DNA of 64,000 nucleotides from Mesorhizobium huakuii (GTDB lineage Bacteria > Pseudomonadota > Alphaproteobacteria > Rhizobiales > Rhizobiaceae), in assembly GCF_014189455.1 (NCBI RefSeq), contig NZ_CP050299.1, forward strand, positions 310,001 through 374,000, in the 5' to 3' direction. Shown piece by piece: positions 28,355 to 37,062 of this stretch. The notes beneath the pieces are model-generated. The model ran no database searches. It was not told where the DNA came from and worked only from the letters and a program-made list of their open reading frames with translations. A program made the translations under genes and the position numbers. Positions within the stretch are counted from its first letter, which is position 1. Each line of letters begins with the position of its first letter.

Positions 28355-28720
28355 ATGATTAGGATCGATTCCGGTAGCTTGAATTCTGCTCCAACCGTCT
28401 CTGGATCGGCGGAACTGCGGCGAACAGGCCTGATAGTCGATGCTCGGTCGGCTTTGCAATTCGATCTGCTATACGTCGCTCCCACCGTGGATGACCTGAT
28501 GATGGCCGCCTTCGCGCCTCCGATCGCTAATCCCGGAATCCTTGAGCCGCCGACATACGCCGTGACCCTCAAAGCCGCACATGCATCGCTGGCTGATTTG
28601 GCTGCGCAAACTGGAGACCCAGATCGTGCCCTGCTCCGGGACGCGCTCTCGGTACTCGATCGGGCGCAGTTCGACCGTTTCCTTTTCGACGACGCTTGCC
28701 GTGCTTTGATGCGAGGATAG
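28355..28720 (+). CDS. sctX: SctX (YscX)-like export component
   Basis: 121 residues, matching YscX (about 122) in length, position and general layout: a polar N-terminus, a central proline-containing segment (DLMMAAFAPPIANPGILEPPTYAVTLKAAHASLADLAAQ) and a C-terminal helix pair (LLRDALSVLDRAQFDRFLFDDACRALM). YscX is secreted early and, with its chaperone YscY, binds SctV. These genes are restricted to the Ysc family of injectisomes. Direct sequence similarity to YscX is weak by eye, so the call depends on the sctW-SycN-X-Y-V order. Confidence 0.6.
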   Translation: MIRIDSGSLNSAPTVSGSAELRRTGLIVDARSALQFDLLYVAPTVDDLMMAAFAPPIANPGILEPPTYAVTLKAAHASLADLAAQTGDPDRALLRDALSVLDRAQFDRFLFDDACRALMRG

Positions 28721-28725
28721 ACCCG

Positions 28726-29106
28726 ATGACTGAGCCGTTTATCAGTCCCGACAAGCGCGATGCGCTATCGGTGCTAGCGTATCTCTACATTAAGTTTGGC
28801 TTTCTTCACGATGCATCCAAGCTTCTGCTCGCCCTCGATCATGTTGACTCGGGATGGGGCTGGGCACGACATGCACGCTGTCTGGCATTGCTGCGAGCGG
28901 GAGACTGCGAGGAGGCCGCAGCCGAGGCTGGCCGGCTTCTGGTTCACGCGCTGAATGATGAGGAGCGATTCCGGATATTGCAGGTGCGGGTCAAGGCCTA
29001 TTGGAAACTCGGCCTCAAATCGGAGGCGAGAGCATGTCAGCGAATGGTCACAGTCCTGCTGACACAGGCGGCTGAGCCGGATGCGTCGCTCGGAAGGATA
29101 GCGTGA
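28726..29106 (+). CDS. sctY: SctY (YscY)-like TPR chaperone
   Basis: 126 residues from MTEPFISPDKRDALSVLAYLYIKFGFLHDASKLLLALDHV, forming about three tetratricopeptide-like helix pairs (WGWARHARCLALLRAGDCEEAAAEAGRLL, RILQVRVKAYWKLGLKSEARACQRM). Size and position match YscY, the chaperone of YscX. The stop overlaps the GTG start of sctV. Confidence 0.65.
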   Translation: MTEPFISPDKRDALSVLAYLYIKFGFLHDASKLLLALDHVDSGWGWARHARCLALLRAGDCEEAAAEAGRLLVHALNDEERFRILQVRVKAYWKLGLKSEARACQRMVTVLLTQAAEPDASLGRIA

Positions 29107-31196
29107 ATTTTCTCAACAAGGTCCTGGCAGTTGCTACTGGCCGAAACGACATTATTCTGGCGGGGCTACTAGTTGCGATCATCTTTATGATGATCATTCC
29201 ACTGCCGGCGGTTCTGATGGATGTGCTGCAGGCTATCAATCTTGGGGTCTCCGCGCTGCTGCTGATGGTCGCGGTCTATATTAAGTCGCCCCTCGCGTTC
29301 GTCTCCTTCCCCTCGGTGCTTTTGCTGACAACGCTCTTTCGGTTGTCCCTCGGCATCGCTGCGACACGCATGATCTTACTGCACGCAGACGCTGGTCAGA
29401 TCATCAAGGCTTTCGGCGATTTCGTGGTGGCCGGGAATCTCGTGGTGGGCGCAGTTACTTTCTTGATCATCACCATCGTGCAGTTCGTAGTCGTCACGAA
29501 GGGGTCCGAGCGCGTGGCTGAAGTCGCCGCACGCTTCTCGCTGGATGCGATGCCGGGCAAGCAGATGAGCATCGATGGCGACCTGCGTGCAGGCGCCATC
29601 AATATTCAGGAAGCCCGTCGGCGCCGCATCGCCATCGAGCGCGAAAGCCAGTTGTATGCCGCCATGGACGGTGCCATGAAGTTCATCAAAGGTGACGCAA
29701 TCGCAGGCTTGATAAGCATCGTCGTGAACATCATTGGCGGCATAGCGGTTGGTGCTCTGCAAAAGGGCATGAGCCTGTACAAAGCGCTCGAGATTTACAC
29801 CATCCTGACCATCGGCGACGGGCTCGTCGGTCAGATCCCGGCTCTCTTCACCTCAATCACGGCAGGCTTTATAGTCACGAGGATAAGCGACAAGGATACG
29901 GGCTCAGATCTAGGCAGTGAGATTGGGGACGAGATCACAGCCCAGCCACGTGCCCTGATCGCAGGATCCTTCATCCTACTTCTGTTCTCCTTGGTACCTG
30001 GCTTTCCTTTGGCAATTTTCGTGATATTGGCAGTATTGGCTGGAGGCGGTGGCTGGTTGTTGCAGCGCAGGCGGTCGCTTTCAGCGCCGTCGAGTTCCTA
30101 CTCTGTCGCAGGCATCAGGGCGCCCGTGTCGGCGTCGGACGGGCCGGCTGTACGGAGCGGCGAAGGCGGCAATGCAATCACGCTAACGGTTCCTCTGATG
30201 CTCGACATTAGTCGAGACGTTCAGACCATCTTCCGGCCAGACTGGCTGGACAAGGAGTTGGCCGCTGTGCGGCAGGCGCTTCTTCTCGATCTTGGCGTTC
30301 CCTTTCCAGGCATTAATCTGCGTGTCAGCGACAGCAACAAGGATGGCGCTTACACGATCATGGTAAATGAAATTCCATGTGGCGAAGGATTATTACGGGC
30401 GCATCACCTCCTGGCTCGTGATATCCCCGAGAACCTTGAAATCGTGGGCATTCCGTATCTGCTCGATAAGCCATTCCTGCCTCAGATCGAGACCACTTGG
30501 GTGGAGATGGCACATCGCGAGTCGTTGCAAGCTGCCAGCATCCCATTTTTGGAACCGGTTCAGATCCTCAGCTACCACATTGGCCATGTCCTGCGTCGGC
30601 AAGCAGATGAGTTTGTCGGAATCCAGGAAACAAAAAATCTGCTGAATCAGGTGGAAAGATCTTTTCCGGAACTCGTAAAAGAGGTGCTGCGGACCATTTC
30701 TCTGCAGACGATTTCTGAGATCTTGAAGCGACTGGTTTCCGAGGAGGTTTCGCTGCGCAACATGCGCACTATCCTCACCGCGCTGGTCGAATGGGGACAG
30801 AAGGAAAAAGACACAGTTCTGCTCACGGAGCATGTGCGCTGTGCATTGAAAAGGCAAATCTGTTTTCGGCATTCTGTCGGCAGGACCCTGTTGCCGGCCT
30901 ACATACTTTCGCCGGAAGTGGAAGACACGGTGCGCAATGCCATTCGGCAGACTTCCGCGGGCAGTTATCTCGCCCTCGACCCTCGCACCACACGGCAAAT
31001 CGTCGATAAGGTGCGGGATGCGATAGGCAATGTCGGCCAGCAGCCGCACAAGCCTGTGCTGCTGACCTCTATCGATATCCGCCGATTCATGCGCAAGATT
31101 ATTGAAGTCGATCTCTACGAGCTACCCGTGCTCTCCTATCAGGAACTTACGCCCGATATCTCCGTACAGCCGTTGGCAAGGATATCGCTGTCGTGA
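29103..31196 (+). CDS. sctV: T3SS export-gate protein SctV, system A
   Basis: 697 residues. An N-terminal half with about eight membrane segments contains the FHIPEP-type conserved blocks (LFRLSLGIAATRMILLHADAGQIIKAFGDFVV, RVAEVAARFSLDAMPGKQMSIDGDLRAG, RRRRIAIERESQLYAAMDGAMKFIKGDAIAG). The soluble nonameric C-terminal domain follows from about residue 350. Intact. Together with the SctX/SctY-like genes upstream it defines the Ysc-like character of system A. The GTG start overlaps the preceding stop. Confidence 0.95.
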   Translation: MNFLNKVLAVATGRNDIILAGLLVAIIFMMIIPLPAVLMDVLQAINLGVSALLLMVAVYIKSPLAFVSFPSVLLLTTLFRLSLGIAATRMILLHADAGQIIKAFGDFVVAGNLVVGAVTFLIITIVQFVVVTKGSERVAEVAARFSLDAMPGKQMSIDGDLRAGAINIQEARRRRIAIERESQLYAAMDGAMKFIKGDAIAGLISIVVNIIGGIAVGALQKGMSLYKALEIYTILTIGDGLVGQIPALFTSITAGFIVTRISDKDTGSDLGSEIGDEITAQPRALIAGSFILLLFSLVPGFPLAIFVILAVLAGGGGWLLQRRRSLSAPSSSYSVAGIRAPVSASDGPAVRSGEGGNAITLTVPLMLDISRDVQTIFRPDWLDKELAAVRQALLLDLGVPFPGINLRVSDSNKDGAYTIMVNEIPCGEGLLRAHHLLARDIPENLEIVGIPYLLDKPFLPQIETTWVEMAHRESLQAASIPFLEPVQILSYHIGHVLRRQADEFVGIQETKNLLNQVERSFPELVKEVLRTISLQTISEILKRLVSEEVSLRNMRTILTALVEWGQKEKDTVLLTEHVRCALKRQICFRHSVGRTLLPAYILSPEVEDTVRNAIRQTSAGSYLALDPRTTRQIVDKVRDAIGNVGQQPHKPVLLTSIDIRRFMRKIIEVDLYELPVLSYQELTPDISVQPLARISLS

Positions 31197-32566
31197 GAAA
31201 TACTATGGAAGAAGTGACTCTGGCTGGCGATGATGCCAAGCTGACCCTGCGTGTGCTGGCCGGTCCCAACCGGGGTGCAGAGACCCCGCTCGAGGAAGGC
31301 GTCTGGCTAATCGGTGCCAGTGACACCGATGACCTCACCTTCGCTGATCCGGAACTGGCTGCCACACATCTCCGCATTACTGTCGAGGCCGGACGCATCC
31401 ACGTAGTTGCCCTGGCACCGGGTGTGCGCGTCGGGACCAAAGACCTTCCAGTGGGCGACTGGACGGGGCTCAATGCGCTGACACCGGTTCAGGTCGGGCG
31501 GACGATTTTTGGGATTGGTCCGGCCGGGAGCAGCTTTCCCCAGGCGGACGCCATGGGAGGCCTGGTGCCGGGCACTTCCGCGCAACTTTCGGCCCCTCCC
31601 GAACTGGCGTCGGCCTCGATGGGCCGACAGATGCATGTCATGGTAGGCGTGATACCGCGACAATTACGGCTCGGGGCGGTAGTTTGCACTCTCCTGATTA
31701 TGCCGTTCGTCGTGTTTTGGGCTGCCATAGGGCGAGTTCCCCCCTCCGCCTCGGAAGCCTCTCCGGCCAATGACCCGCTGATGATGGTGCGAGACATCAT
31801 TCGCGACTTAAACATCGCTCACAACGTCAACATCACCTCCGTTGATGACAAACTGGTCATTGAAGGAGACCTACGACCTGGAGACGATGCCAAGCTGAGA
31901 GCCGCCCTGAGCACGGCCGGCCTTGAGGCGGAAGTGTTATCCAAACGGCCGACCACTCTGTCGGATTCGCAGATCATCGATCTCGTAACGACGGTCATAA
32001 GCAGCTTCGGAATCGAGGGCAGCGTGCGGGTGATCGGCCCCGGAGAGATCACGATAACAGGATATGGACCTAGCGATGCGAAGGTCCAAGCGGCACTTCA
32101 CCGCCTGCAGCAGGATATTCCAGGGCTAAGTGAAGTTGAAAACGCGATCGTGACACCCGACCGAGCTCGCGTTTTTCTAGAGACCGCGATAACGGACCAA
32201 CTGCGTCGCTCCATTCACATCTTAACCAAGGCAGACGGCGTGCTCGTTTCAGGGACTCTGACTCCGATTGCTTTTGAAGCGTGGCAGAAGGTCGCTTCTC
32301 GCTTTCAGGAGAAGTTCGCACCCTACATTCCGCTTGAGACGCAGTTCACGCCGGTCATATTGCCGGCGCCGAGAGGTGTATACCTCGGCCGAACGCCGTT
32401 CATCGTTGTTGAGAATGGAACGCGCCTGAAGGTCGGAGACAGTCTCGAGAGCTTGGGCCAGATCGTTGACATAGATCGAGGCGGAATTTTTGTGCGCATC
32501 GGCGCCGATGAGGTGCATGTTTCTTACCCGAGCAAGCCGAGATGGATAGTCGAGGAAAAAGGATGA
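31193..32566 (+). CDS. sctD: T3SS inner-membrane ring protein SctD, system A
   Basis: 457 residues from a GTG with RBS AAGGATA; an ATG at 31205 is also possible. The N-terminal 110 residues form an FHA-like domain (KLTLRVLAGPNRGAETPLEEGVWLIGASDTDDL), then one membrane segment at about 160-180 (LGAVVCTLLIMPFVVFWAAIG), then periplasmic ring-building domains (LVIEGDLRPGDDAKLRAAL, GEITITGYGPSDAKVQAAL). This is the complete YscD layout, and downstream order D-E-F equals yscD-yscE-yscF. Confidence 0.85.
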   Translation: MRNTMEEVTLAGDDAKLTLRVLAGPNRGAETPLEEGVWLIGASDTDDLTFADPELAATHLRITVEAGRIHVVALAPGVRVGTKDLPVGDWTGLNALTPVQVGRTIFGIGPAGSSFPQADAMGGLVPGTSAQLSAPPELASASMGRQMHVMVGVIPRQLRLGAVVCTLLIMPFVVFWAAIGRVPPSASEASPANDPLMMVRDIIRDLNIAHNVNITSVDDKLVIEGDLRPGDDAKLRAALSTAGLEAEVLSKRPTTLSDSQIIDLVTTVISSFGIEGSVRVIGPGEITITGYGPSDAKVQAALHRLQQDIPGLSEVENAIVTPDRARVFLETAITDQLRRSIHILTKADGVLVSGTLTPIAFEAWQKVASRFQEKFAPYIPLETQFTPVILPAPRGVYLGRTPFIVVENGTRLKVGDSLESLGQIVDIDRGGIFVRIGADEVHVSYPSKPRWIVEEKG

Positions 32567-32817
32567 GCGACGTCATGGCCATGTTTGAATTGCAGAGGCA
32601 GTTGCTAAGGGATTTCGACGGTGCAAAAAGATCTGCCCTAGAGAGGGAATTCGATACCTGCCGGCAATCGTTGAAACGTGAAATGGATGTTGGCGTTTCG
32701 AGGCAGGAATTCGAGGTCTTGGCGGTCATGCTGGACGCGATAGATGCGGCCACAGAGATCATCAACTCGATTTGGAGTGAGTATCGTGATAAGGAACTAC
32801 CCTTAGGTTGGAGATAA
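32563..32817 (+). CDS. YscE-like needle cochaperone
   Basis: 84 residues, a helical hairpin (MFELQRQLLRDFDGAKRSALEREFDTCRQSLKREM and VLAVMLDAIDAATEIINSIW). It overlaps the sctD stop by ATGA and directly precedes the needle gene, the position of YscE/EscE/SsaE-type cochaperones that hold the needle subunit together with a TPR protein. The TPR partner could be the gene at 9212-9637. Confidence 0.6.
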   Translation: MSDVMAMFELQRQLLRDFDGAKRSALEREFDTCRQSLKREMDVGVSRQEFEVLAVMLDAIDAATEIINSIWSEYRDKELPLGWR

Positions 32818-32819
32818 TT

Positions 32820-33062
32820 ATGTCGCGCATTTCTGGCCCTAACCTTAACGCCAACAGCATCACTAGCAACATCGGCAGTGCCACTGTTTCAGCAGAAAGG
32901 AATTTTAGCAGCCTCATGACATCTATGGATCCGGATAACGCGTCAGATCTACTTAAAGTTCAATCCACCGGTCAGCAATGGGCCCTGAGTCTAGCTTTGG
33001 AATCAAGCGTGATCGGGATGATTTACAACGCTCTGAAGGGAGTAGTGCAGAAAATCGGCTGA
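32820..33062 (+). CDS. sctF: T3SS needle subunit SctF, system A
   Basis: 80 residues from MSRISGPNLNANSITSNIG. The helix-turn-helix needle fold is seen, with DPDNASDLLKVQSTGQQWALSLALESSVIGMIYNALKGVVQKIG as the conserved C-terminal half; the ending KGVVQKI resembles YscF/SsaG/EscF subunits (KGIIQKI). This is distinct from NopA, the pilus subunit of the Rhc system at 51783. Confidence 0.85.
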   Translation: MSRISGPNLNANSITSNIGSATVSAERNFSSLMTSMDPDNASDLLKVQSTGQQWALSLALESSVIGMIYNALKGVVQKIG

Positions 33063-33168
33063 ACATTCGGCTAGATCGGAGGTGCGGTGCTACGAAGTCG
33101 AACGTGCCCGCCATAACCGGGCAGCGCCTAACTCAACCACGGGAAGAACCTAGCGAGGTTATCTAATC

Positions 33169-33640
33169 ATGAATCCCGTCAGCTTGAAGCAAAATGCATA
33201 TTTCCCAGCGCCAGCTTATTCCGGAGAAGCGGGAGAGTCTTCTAGTGATGAAGGGATTTTGTCATCAGCCTTCCAGCCTCATTTGCCATCACCGTCACAG
33301 ATATCGGCTATAGGGAGCACCCAATCCGTTCTCAAGGATTTGGAAGCGGAAGAGTTCATCAATCCCGCCAATATTGCCGGGCAAGGTACTGCCACCCAAA
33401 TTTTGGCCCTTAAACAGGCGGTCGCAGCAAGAAATCTATTGCAGGCCGATGAAGCATCTTCCAGCCGCTTCGCACGCCACTCCGATGACACTCCAGGCGG
33501 CAGGTCCGCGCGCGCCCCCGTTGGGCAACTACGACTTTTAGCTTCCGCATTACGCGGAGCGGGCGTGGCGCGGCGCCGTTTTTCGTCGGTGCGGGACGGT
33601 GAAGTAAGCCAGGAAAAAGCGCTTTGCGTTCTGAGGGGCG
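33169..33640 (+). pseudogene. Unassigned ORF cut by insertion-sequence DNA, system A operon
   Basis: A frame starting at 33169 (MNPVSLKQNAYFPAPAYSGEAGESSSDEG) has reasonable coding character to about residue 105 (EFINPANIAGQGTATQILALKQAVAARNLLQADEASS), then turns arginine-rich near 33490, where transposon DNA seems to begin. The IS1111 inverted repeat starts at 33648. It may be a small secreted or rod-like T3SS protein, since it follows sctF. I could not identify the family. Confidence 0.45.
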
Positions 33641-33718
33641 TTGATGGTGTAGACGCCCGCGACGACCGCAGTGTGTGGCAAAGTGGAGTTGTTTAAACCA
33701 CCATTGGAGATGGGCATC

Positions 33719-34744
33719 ATGAGCGAAGTTCGTACGATCGGTTTGGATTTAGCCAAGAACGTGTTTCAGGTCCACGGGGCTGACGAAACAGGTGCTGTTG
33801 TGTTTCGCAAGCAATTGCGGCGCGGGCGGGTTTTGAAATTCTTTGGTGGCCTGCCACGGTGCCTGGTTGCGATGGAAGCCTGCGGAAGCTCGCATTTCTG
33901 GGCGCGTGAGATAGGGCATTTGGGACACGAAGTCCGTATGATCCCACCGGCCTACGTGAAGCCCTTTTTGAAGCGGCAGAAGAACGACATGGCTGATGCT
34001 GAGGCGATCTGCGAGGCGGCGCAACGACCAACGATGCGCTTTGTTGCCGTGAAGAGCGAAGAAAGACAAGCCGCAGCAGTGGTGTTGCGCACCCGCGATC
34101 TGCTGATCCGGCAGCGCACGCAGACCATCAATGCGCTGCGCGGCCACCTTGCGGAATTTGGTGAAGTCGTGCCGCAGGGTTTAAGCTTCGCTTCGAAACT
34201 GATTGCGATGATTGAGGATCCGCAAACGGCTCTTCCAGAAACTGCGCGGACTGCTCTGCGGTTTCTGACAGCAAGCTTGTCCCAACTGAATGATCAGATT
34301 CGCGTGCTGGATGCACAGATTGTGCGCCGGGCTCGTGAAGATGAGACCGCACGCCGGTTGATGACAGTTCCCGGAATTGGCCCATTGATTGCCACCGCAC
34401 TGGTGGCTCTGGCGCCATCGCCTGAAACCTTCAAACGTGGGCGGGACTTCGCCGCATGGCTTGGGCTTGTGCCGCGACAACATTCGACAGGCGGCAAACA
34501 GCGTCTCGGCTCCACGACGAAGATGGGGGATCGATCTCTGCGGCGGCTCCTGATCATAGGGGCCAATAGCGAGCTTGTGTGGCGCGCCCGCAAGGGTGCA
34601 ACACCAGGCACGTGGCTGGCCAAGATGCTGGCGCATAAACCACCGATGCTGGTGAGGGTGGCGCTTGCCAACAAGATGGCGCGAATGATCTGGGCTATCA
34701 TGGCCAAGGGAGGAATATACAGAGCTCCGGTTGCTGCGGTCTAA
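33719..34744 (+). CDS. IS110/IS1111-group transposase (DEDD)
   Basis: About 341 residues: N-terminal RuvC-like DEDD domain (MSEVRTIGLDLAKNVFQVHGADETG, VAMEACGSSHFWAREI, KRQKNDMADAEAICEAAQRP) and C-terminal transposase-20 domain (LMTVPGIGPLIATALVALAPSPETFKRGRDFAAWLGLVPRQHSTGGKQRLG). Full length and intact. The start was chosen at MSEVRT, after a GGAGATGG sequence. Confidence 0.95.
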   Translation: MSEVRTIGLDLAKNVFQVHGADETGAVVFRKQLRRGRVLKFFGGLPRCLVAMEACGSSHFWAREIGHLGHEVRMIPPAYVKPFLKRQKNDMADAEAICEAAQRPTMRFVAVKSEERQAAAVVLRTRDLLIRQRTQTINALRGHLAEFGEVVPQGLSFASKLIAMIEDPQTALPETARTALRFLTASLSQLNDQIRVLDAQIVRRAREDETARRLMTVPGIGPLIATALVALAPSPETFKRGRDFAAWLGLVPRQHSTGGKQRLGSTTKMGDRSLRRLLIIGANSELVWRARKGATPGTWLAKMLAHKPPMLVRVALANKMARMIWAIMAKGGIYRAPVAAV

Positions 34745-34986
34745 AGCCAACGTAACCGAGGGGACGTCGCAGCGAGAGAGGTCATCGGAAGTATGGCGCA
34801 ACGGTCGTGAGACGGGATCAGGAAAACCAGTGTGCACCAAAGTGTCTCAAGAGCACGCGGCGTTGATTTGGACCTGACCTGCGAACACCATAAGGGCCCG
34901 CGGCATGTGTGAAAGCCGCAACACAGGCCGGACACATGTCAGCACCCGACAACGCGCAATGCCAACTAAAGATTCCTCTTGCCAAA
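34745..34986 (+). ncRNA. Candidate target-guiding RNA segment of the IS1111 element
   Basis: This noncoding stretch lies between the transposase stop and the right inverted repeat. In IS1111-group elements a guide RNA is encoded in this position (established for the IS110 family). I see complementary pieces (for example GGCCCGCGGCATGTG and nearby CACACAGG-like sequence) but did not fold it, so this is only a positional prediction. Confidence 0.3.
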
Positions 34987-35000
34987 CGGGCGTCTACACA

Positions 35001-36108
35001 TGGTGCACGGATCGTTTATTGGTGTGGGTTTAGGCAAGCGGTAACCGCAATAGCCTTTGTAGCGTAGCCATGCCTTTCAAACACAATACCCGCCGCCGCC
35101 ATCATATTGAGAAGATGAAGTTCAGGGTGACGAACTGGCCAGAATATGAGGCAGGACTTCGTCATCGCGGCAGTTTGACCCTGTGGGTGACACCGGAAGC
35201 CCTGTCCAGGTGGCAAGCGCCAAGACGCAAGACACGTGGCGGCCAGCACCGCTATTCTGATCTGGCGATCGAGACCACCTTGACGCTGGGCCTTGTGTTT
35301 GGCCTGCGGCTGCGCCAGGCAGAAGGCTTGCTGGAATCGGTGCTGCAACTGATGGGGCTGGCGCTCGCTGTCCCCGATCATACCACCCTGAGCCGTCGGG
35401 CGCGGACATGGCAATCGCCCAACAAACGGCATGATCGCCAGGTTCCGCCGGAGGGACCAGTGCATGTTCTTGTCGACAGCACCGGCCTGCAGGTCTACGG
35501 CGCGGGTCAGTGGCTGGAGGAGAAGCACGGCGCCAGATCCCGTCGCAGTTGGCGCAAGCTGCATCTGGCACTGGATGCCGACAGCGGCGAGATCATTGCC
35601 CATACCCTGACTGATCAGGCCACTGGCGATGTCTCTCAAGTTGAGCCACTACTCGACCAGATTGGCGGTCCGATCGGACAGTTTACTGCTGACGGCGCCT
35701 ATGACGGAAAACCGACTTACGACGCAGTCATCGATCACAGCGCTGCCGCCGCAATCGTCATTCCGCCTCGTGCCAACGCGGTCGAACCATTCGACGATAG
35801 ACCTGCCGGCCAAAGGGACCAGCATATTGCCGCAATCGGCAGAGACGGCCGGATGAAATGGCAGGTCTCCAACGGTTTTGGCAAACGCTCGCTGGTCGAG
35901 ACCGCCATAGGGCGATACAAGTCCACCATTGGGCGGCGTTTGCGGGCACGGTCGCTTCCCGTTCAGCAGACCGAAGTCGCCATCGGCTGCGCCGTCCTCA
36001 ACCGCATGCTTGCCTGCGCACGCCCGAAATCAGCCCGCCGCAAGGCGGCCACGGCATAGTCTGCCGCTTCAAAGATCGACATCCGCTCAAGTCCGGACCC
36101 ATGCACCA
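35001..36108 (+). mobile_element. IS5-family element (IS903-like group)
   Basis: The ends carry imperfect inverted repeats TGGTGCACGGATC (35001) and, reversed, TGGTGCATGGGTCC (ending 36108). The left end lies two bases from the right repeat of the IS1111 element. The right end joins the 3-prime end of an IS110 transposase remnant. Confidence 0.7.
35070..36059 (+). CDS. IS5-family transposase
   Basis: 329 residues with the IS5 DDE motifs: VHVLVDSTGLQVYG (first Asp), FTADGAYDG (second Asp) and GKRSLVETAIGRYKSTIG (catalytic Glu). The WPEYEAGLRHRGSLTLWV N-terminus is characteristic of the IS903/IS1031-like groups. Intact. Confidence 0.93.
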   Translation: MPFKHNTRRRHHIEKMKFRVTNWPEYEAGLRHRGSLTLWVTPEALSRWQAPRRKTRGGQHRYSDLAIETTLTLGLVFGLRLRQAEGLLESVLQLMGLALAVPDHTTLSRRARTWQSPNKRHDRQVPPEGPVHVLVDSTGLQVYGAGQWLEEKHGARSRRSWRKLHLALDADSGEIIAHTLTDQATGDVSQVEPLLDQIGGPIGQFTADGAYDGKPTYDAVIDHSAAAAIVIPPRANAVEPFDDRPAGQRDQHIAAIGRDGRMKWQVSNGFGKRSLVETAIGRYKSTIGRRLRARSLPVQQTEVAIGCAVLNRMLACARPKSARRKAATA

Positions 36109-36567
36109 ACGCCGACCCACATGCGATCGGCTTTGACGAGCGCATTGGCGGTGACGAGAAGCTTGCGCATAACCGCGACGATGGCGACTTTGGCGGGCTT
36201 GCCCGATGCAATGAGGTGCTGATATTTTTCCCTGAGGTCGGGGTTAAAGCGGGCAGCGACGAGAGCGGGCATGTAGAGTGCGCGTCTAACGTTGGCCCTT
36301 CCACCCTGGATGAAGCTTCTGCCTTTCCACTGTCCTGATTGGCGGGCGACGGGAGCGAGTCCTGCCAGGGATGCGGCCTGTTTGTTATCAAGTGATCCGA
36401 GCTCTGGCATAGTGGCGACCAACTGGTTGGCAGTGCGTGGGCCGAGGCCAGCTATGCTGGAGATAATTTTATGCCGACGGGCAAGCTGGGGATCGGCCGC
36501 AATGCGTGTTGCGAGCTCGGCATCGAGAGCGGTTATATGCTGATCGATCTGATTGAGGCGTTGCTTG
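36109..36567 (-). pseudogene. IS110-family transposase, C-terminal fragment
   Basis: Reads QRLNQIDQHITALDAELATRIAADPQLARRHKIISSIAGLGPRTANQLVATMPELGSLDNKQAASLAGLAPVARQSGQWKG and ends in NALVKADRMW where the IS5 element begins. Its N-terminal side is cut at 36567 by the IS66 element and resumes at 39753. Confidence 0.88.
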
Positions 36568-36624
36568 GTAAGCGATGCGCCAAGGCACCTTGCAATAGGC
36601 CGATGAACATGGAGGTTTCGGGCC

Positions 36625-37062
36625 ATGACATTGGAACATGCAAGCGGCGATACGGTCGCCGAGTTAAGCGGCGCCGCGGCGTCCGAAGATCTTACAACGG
36701 TGCCCGGGCGCGTGCGGCAACGAAGGCTGTGGAGTTGCACGGAGAAGCGCGCGTTGGTCGACCTGGCGAGCGCGGCGGGGTCGTCGGTGACCGAGGTCGC
36801 GGAAGCGTTCGGCGTAGCTCCGTCACAGCTCTATGCGTGGCGCAAGCAGATGGCCGGCGGGGAACTCGATGCCGATCAGGCGATGGCGACCTTCGCGCGC
36901 ATCGACGTGAGCGATCTGCCGGATGTCGAACGCCCCGTCGCCGATTGCCCGGACCCGGCCGGCAGGATCGTCGTGGCCTTTCCGAACGGCGCGCGATTGC
37001 GGATCGACGGGACCGTCGATCCGACAGCGCTACGTATCGTCCTGGCGGAGTTGACCAGTTGA
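36625..37062 (+). CDS. tnpA: IS66 TnpA
   Basis: 145 residues with a transposase-8-type helix-turn-helix (WSCTEKRALVDLASAAGSSVTEVAEAFGVAPSQLYAWRKQMAGG). The stop overlaps the TTG start of tnpB. Confidence 0.9.
   Translation: MTLEHASGDTVAELSGAAASEDLTTVPGRVRQRRLWSCTEKRALVDLASAAGSSVTEVAEAFGVAPSQLYAWRKQMAGGELDADQAMATFARIDVSDLPDVERPVADCPDPAGRIVVAFPNGARLRIDGTVDPTALRIVLAELTS

Larger units (their letters stand above)
33648..34998 (+). mobile_element. IS110-family element, IS1111 group
   Basis: Inverted repeats TGTAGACGCCCG (33648-33659) and CGGGCGTCTACA (34987-34998) bound the element; true IS1111 ends lie a few bases outside such subterminal repeats. The transposase is at 33719-34744, leaving about 250 noncoding bases downstream. 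In this family such segments can encode the structured target-selecting RNA (bridge/seekRNA). No direct target repeat is expected. Confidence 0.85.

Noticed and set aside
33176..33200. CGTCAGCTTGAAGC as a possible tts box
   Set aside because: Only the left half-site is present; the right AAAGCT half is missing and it lies inside an open frame.
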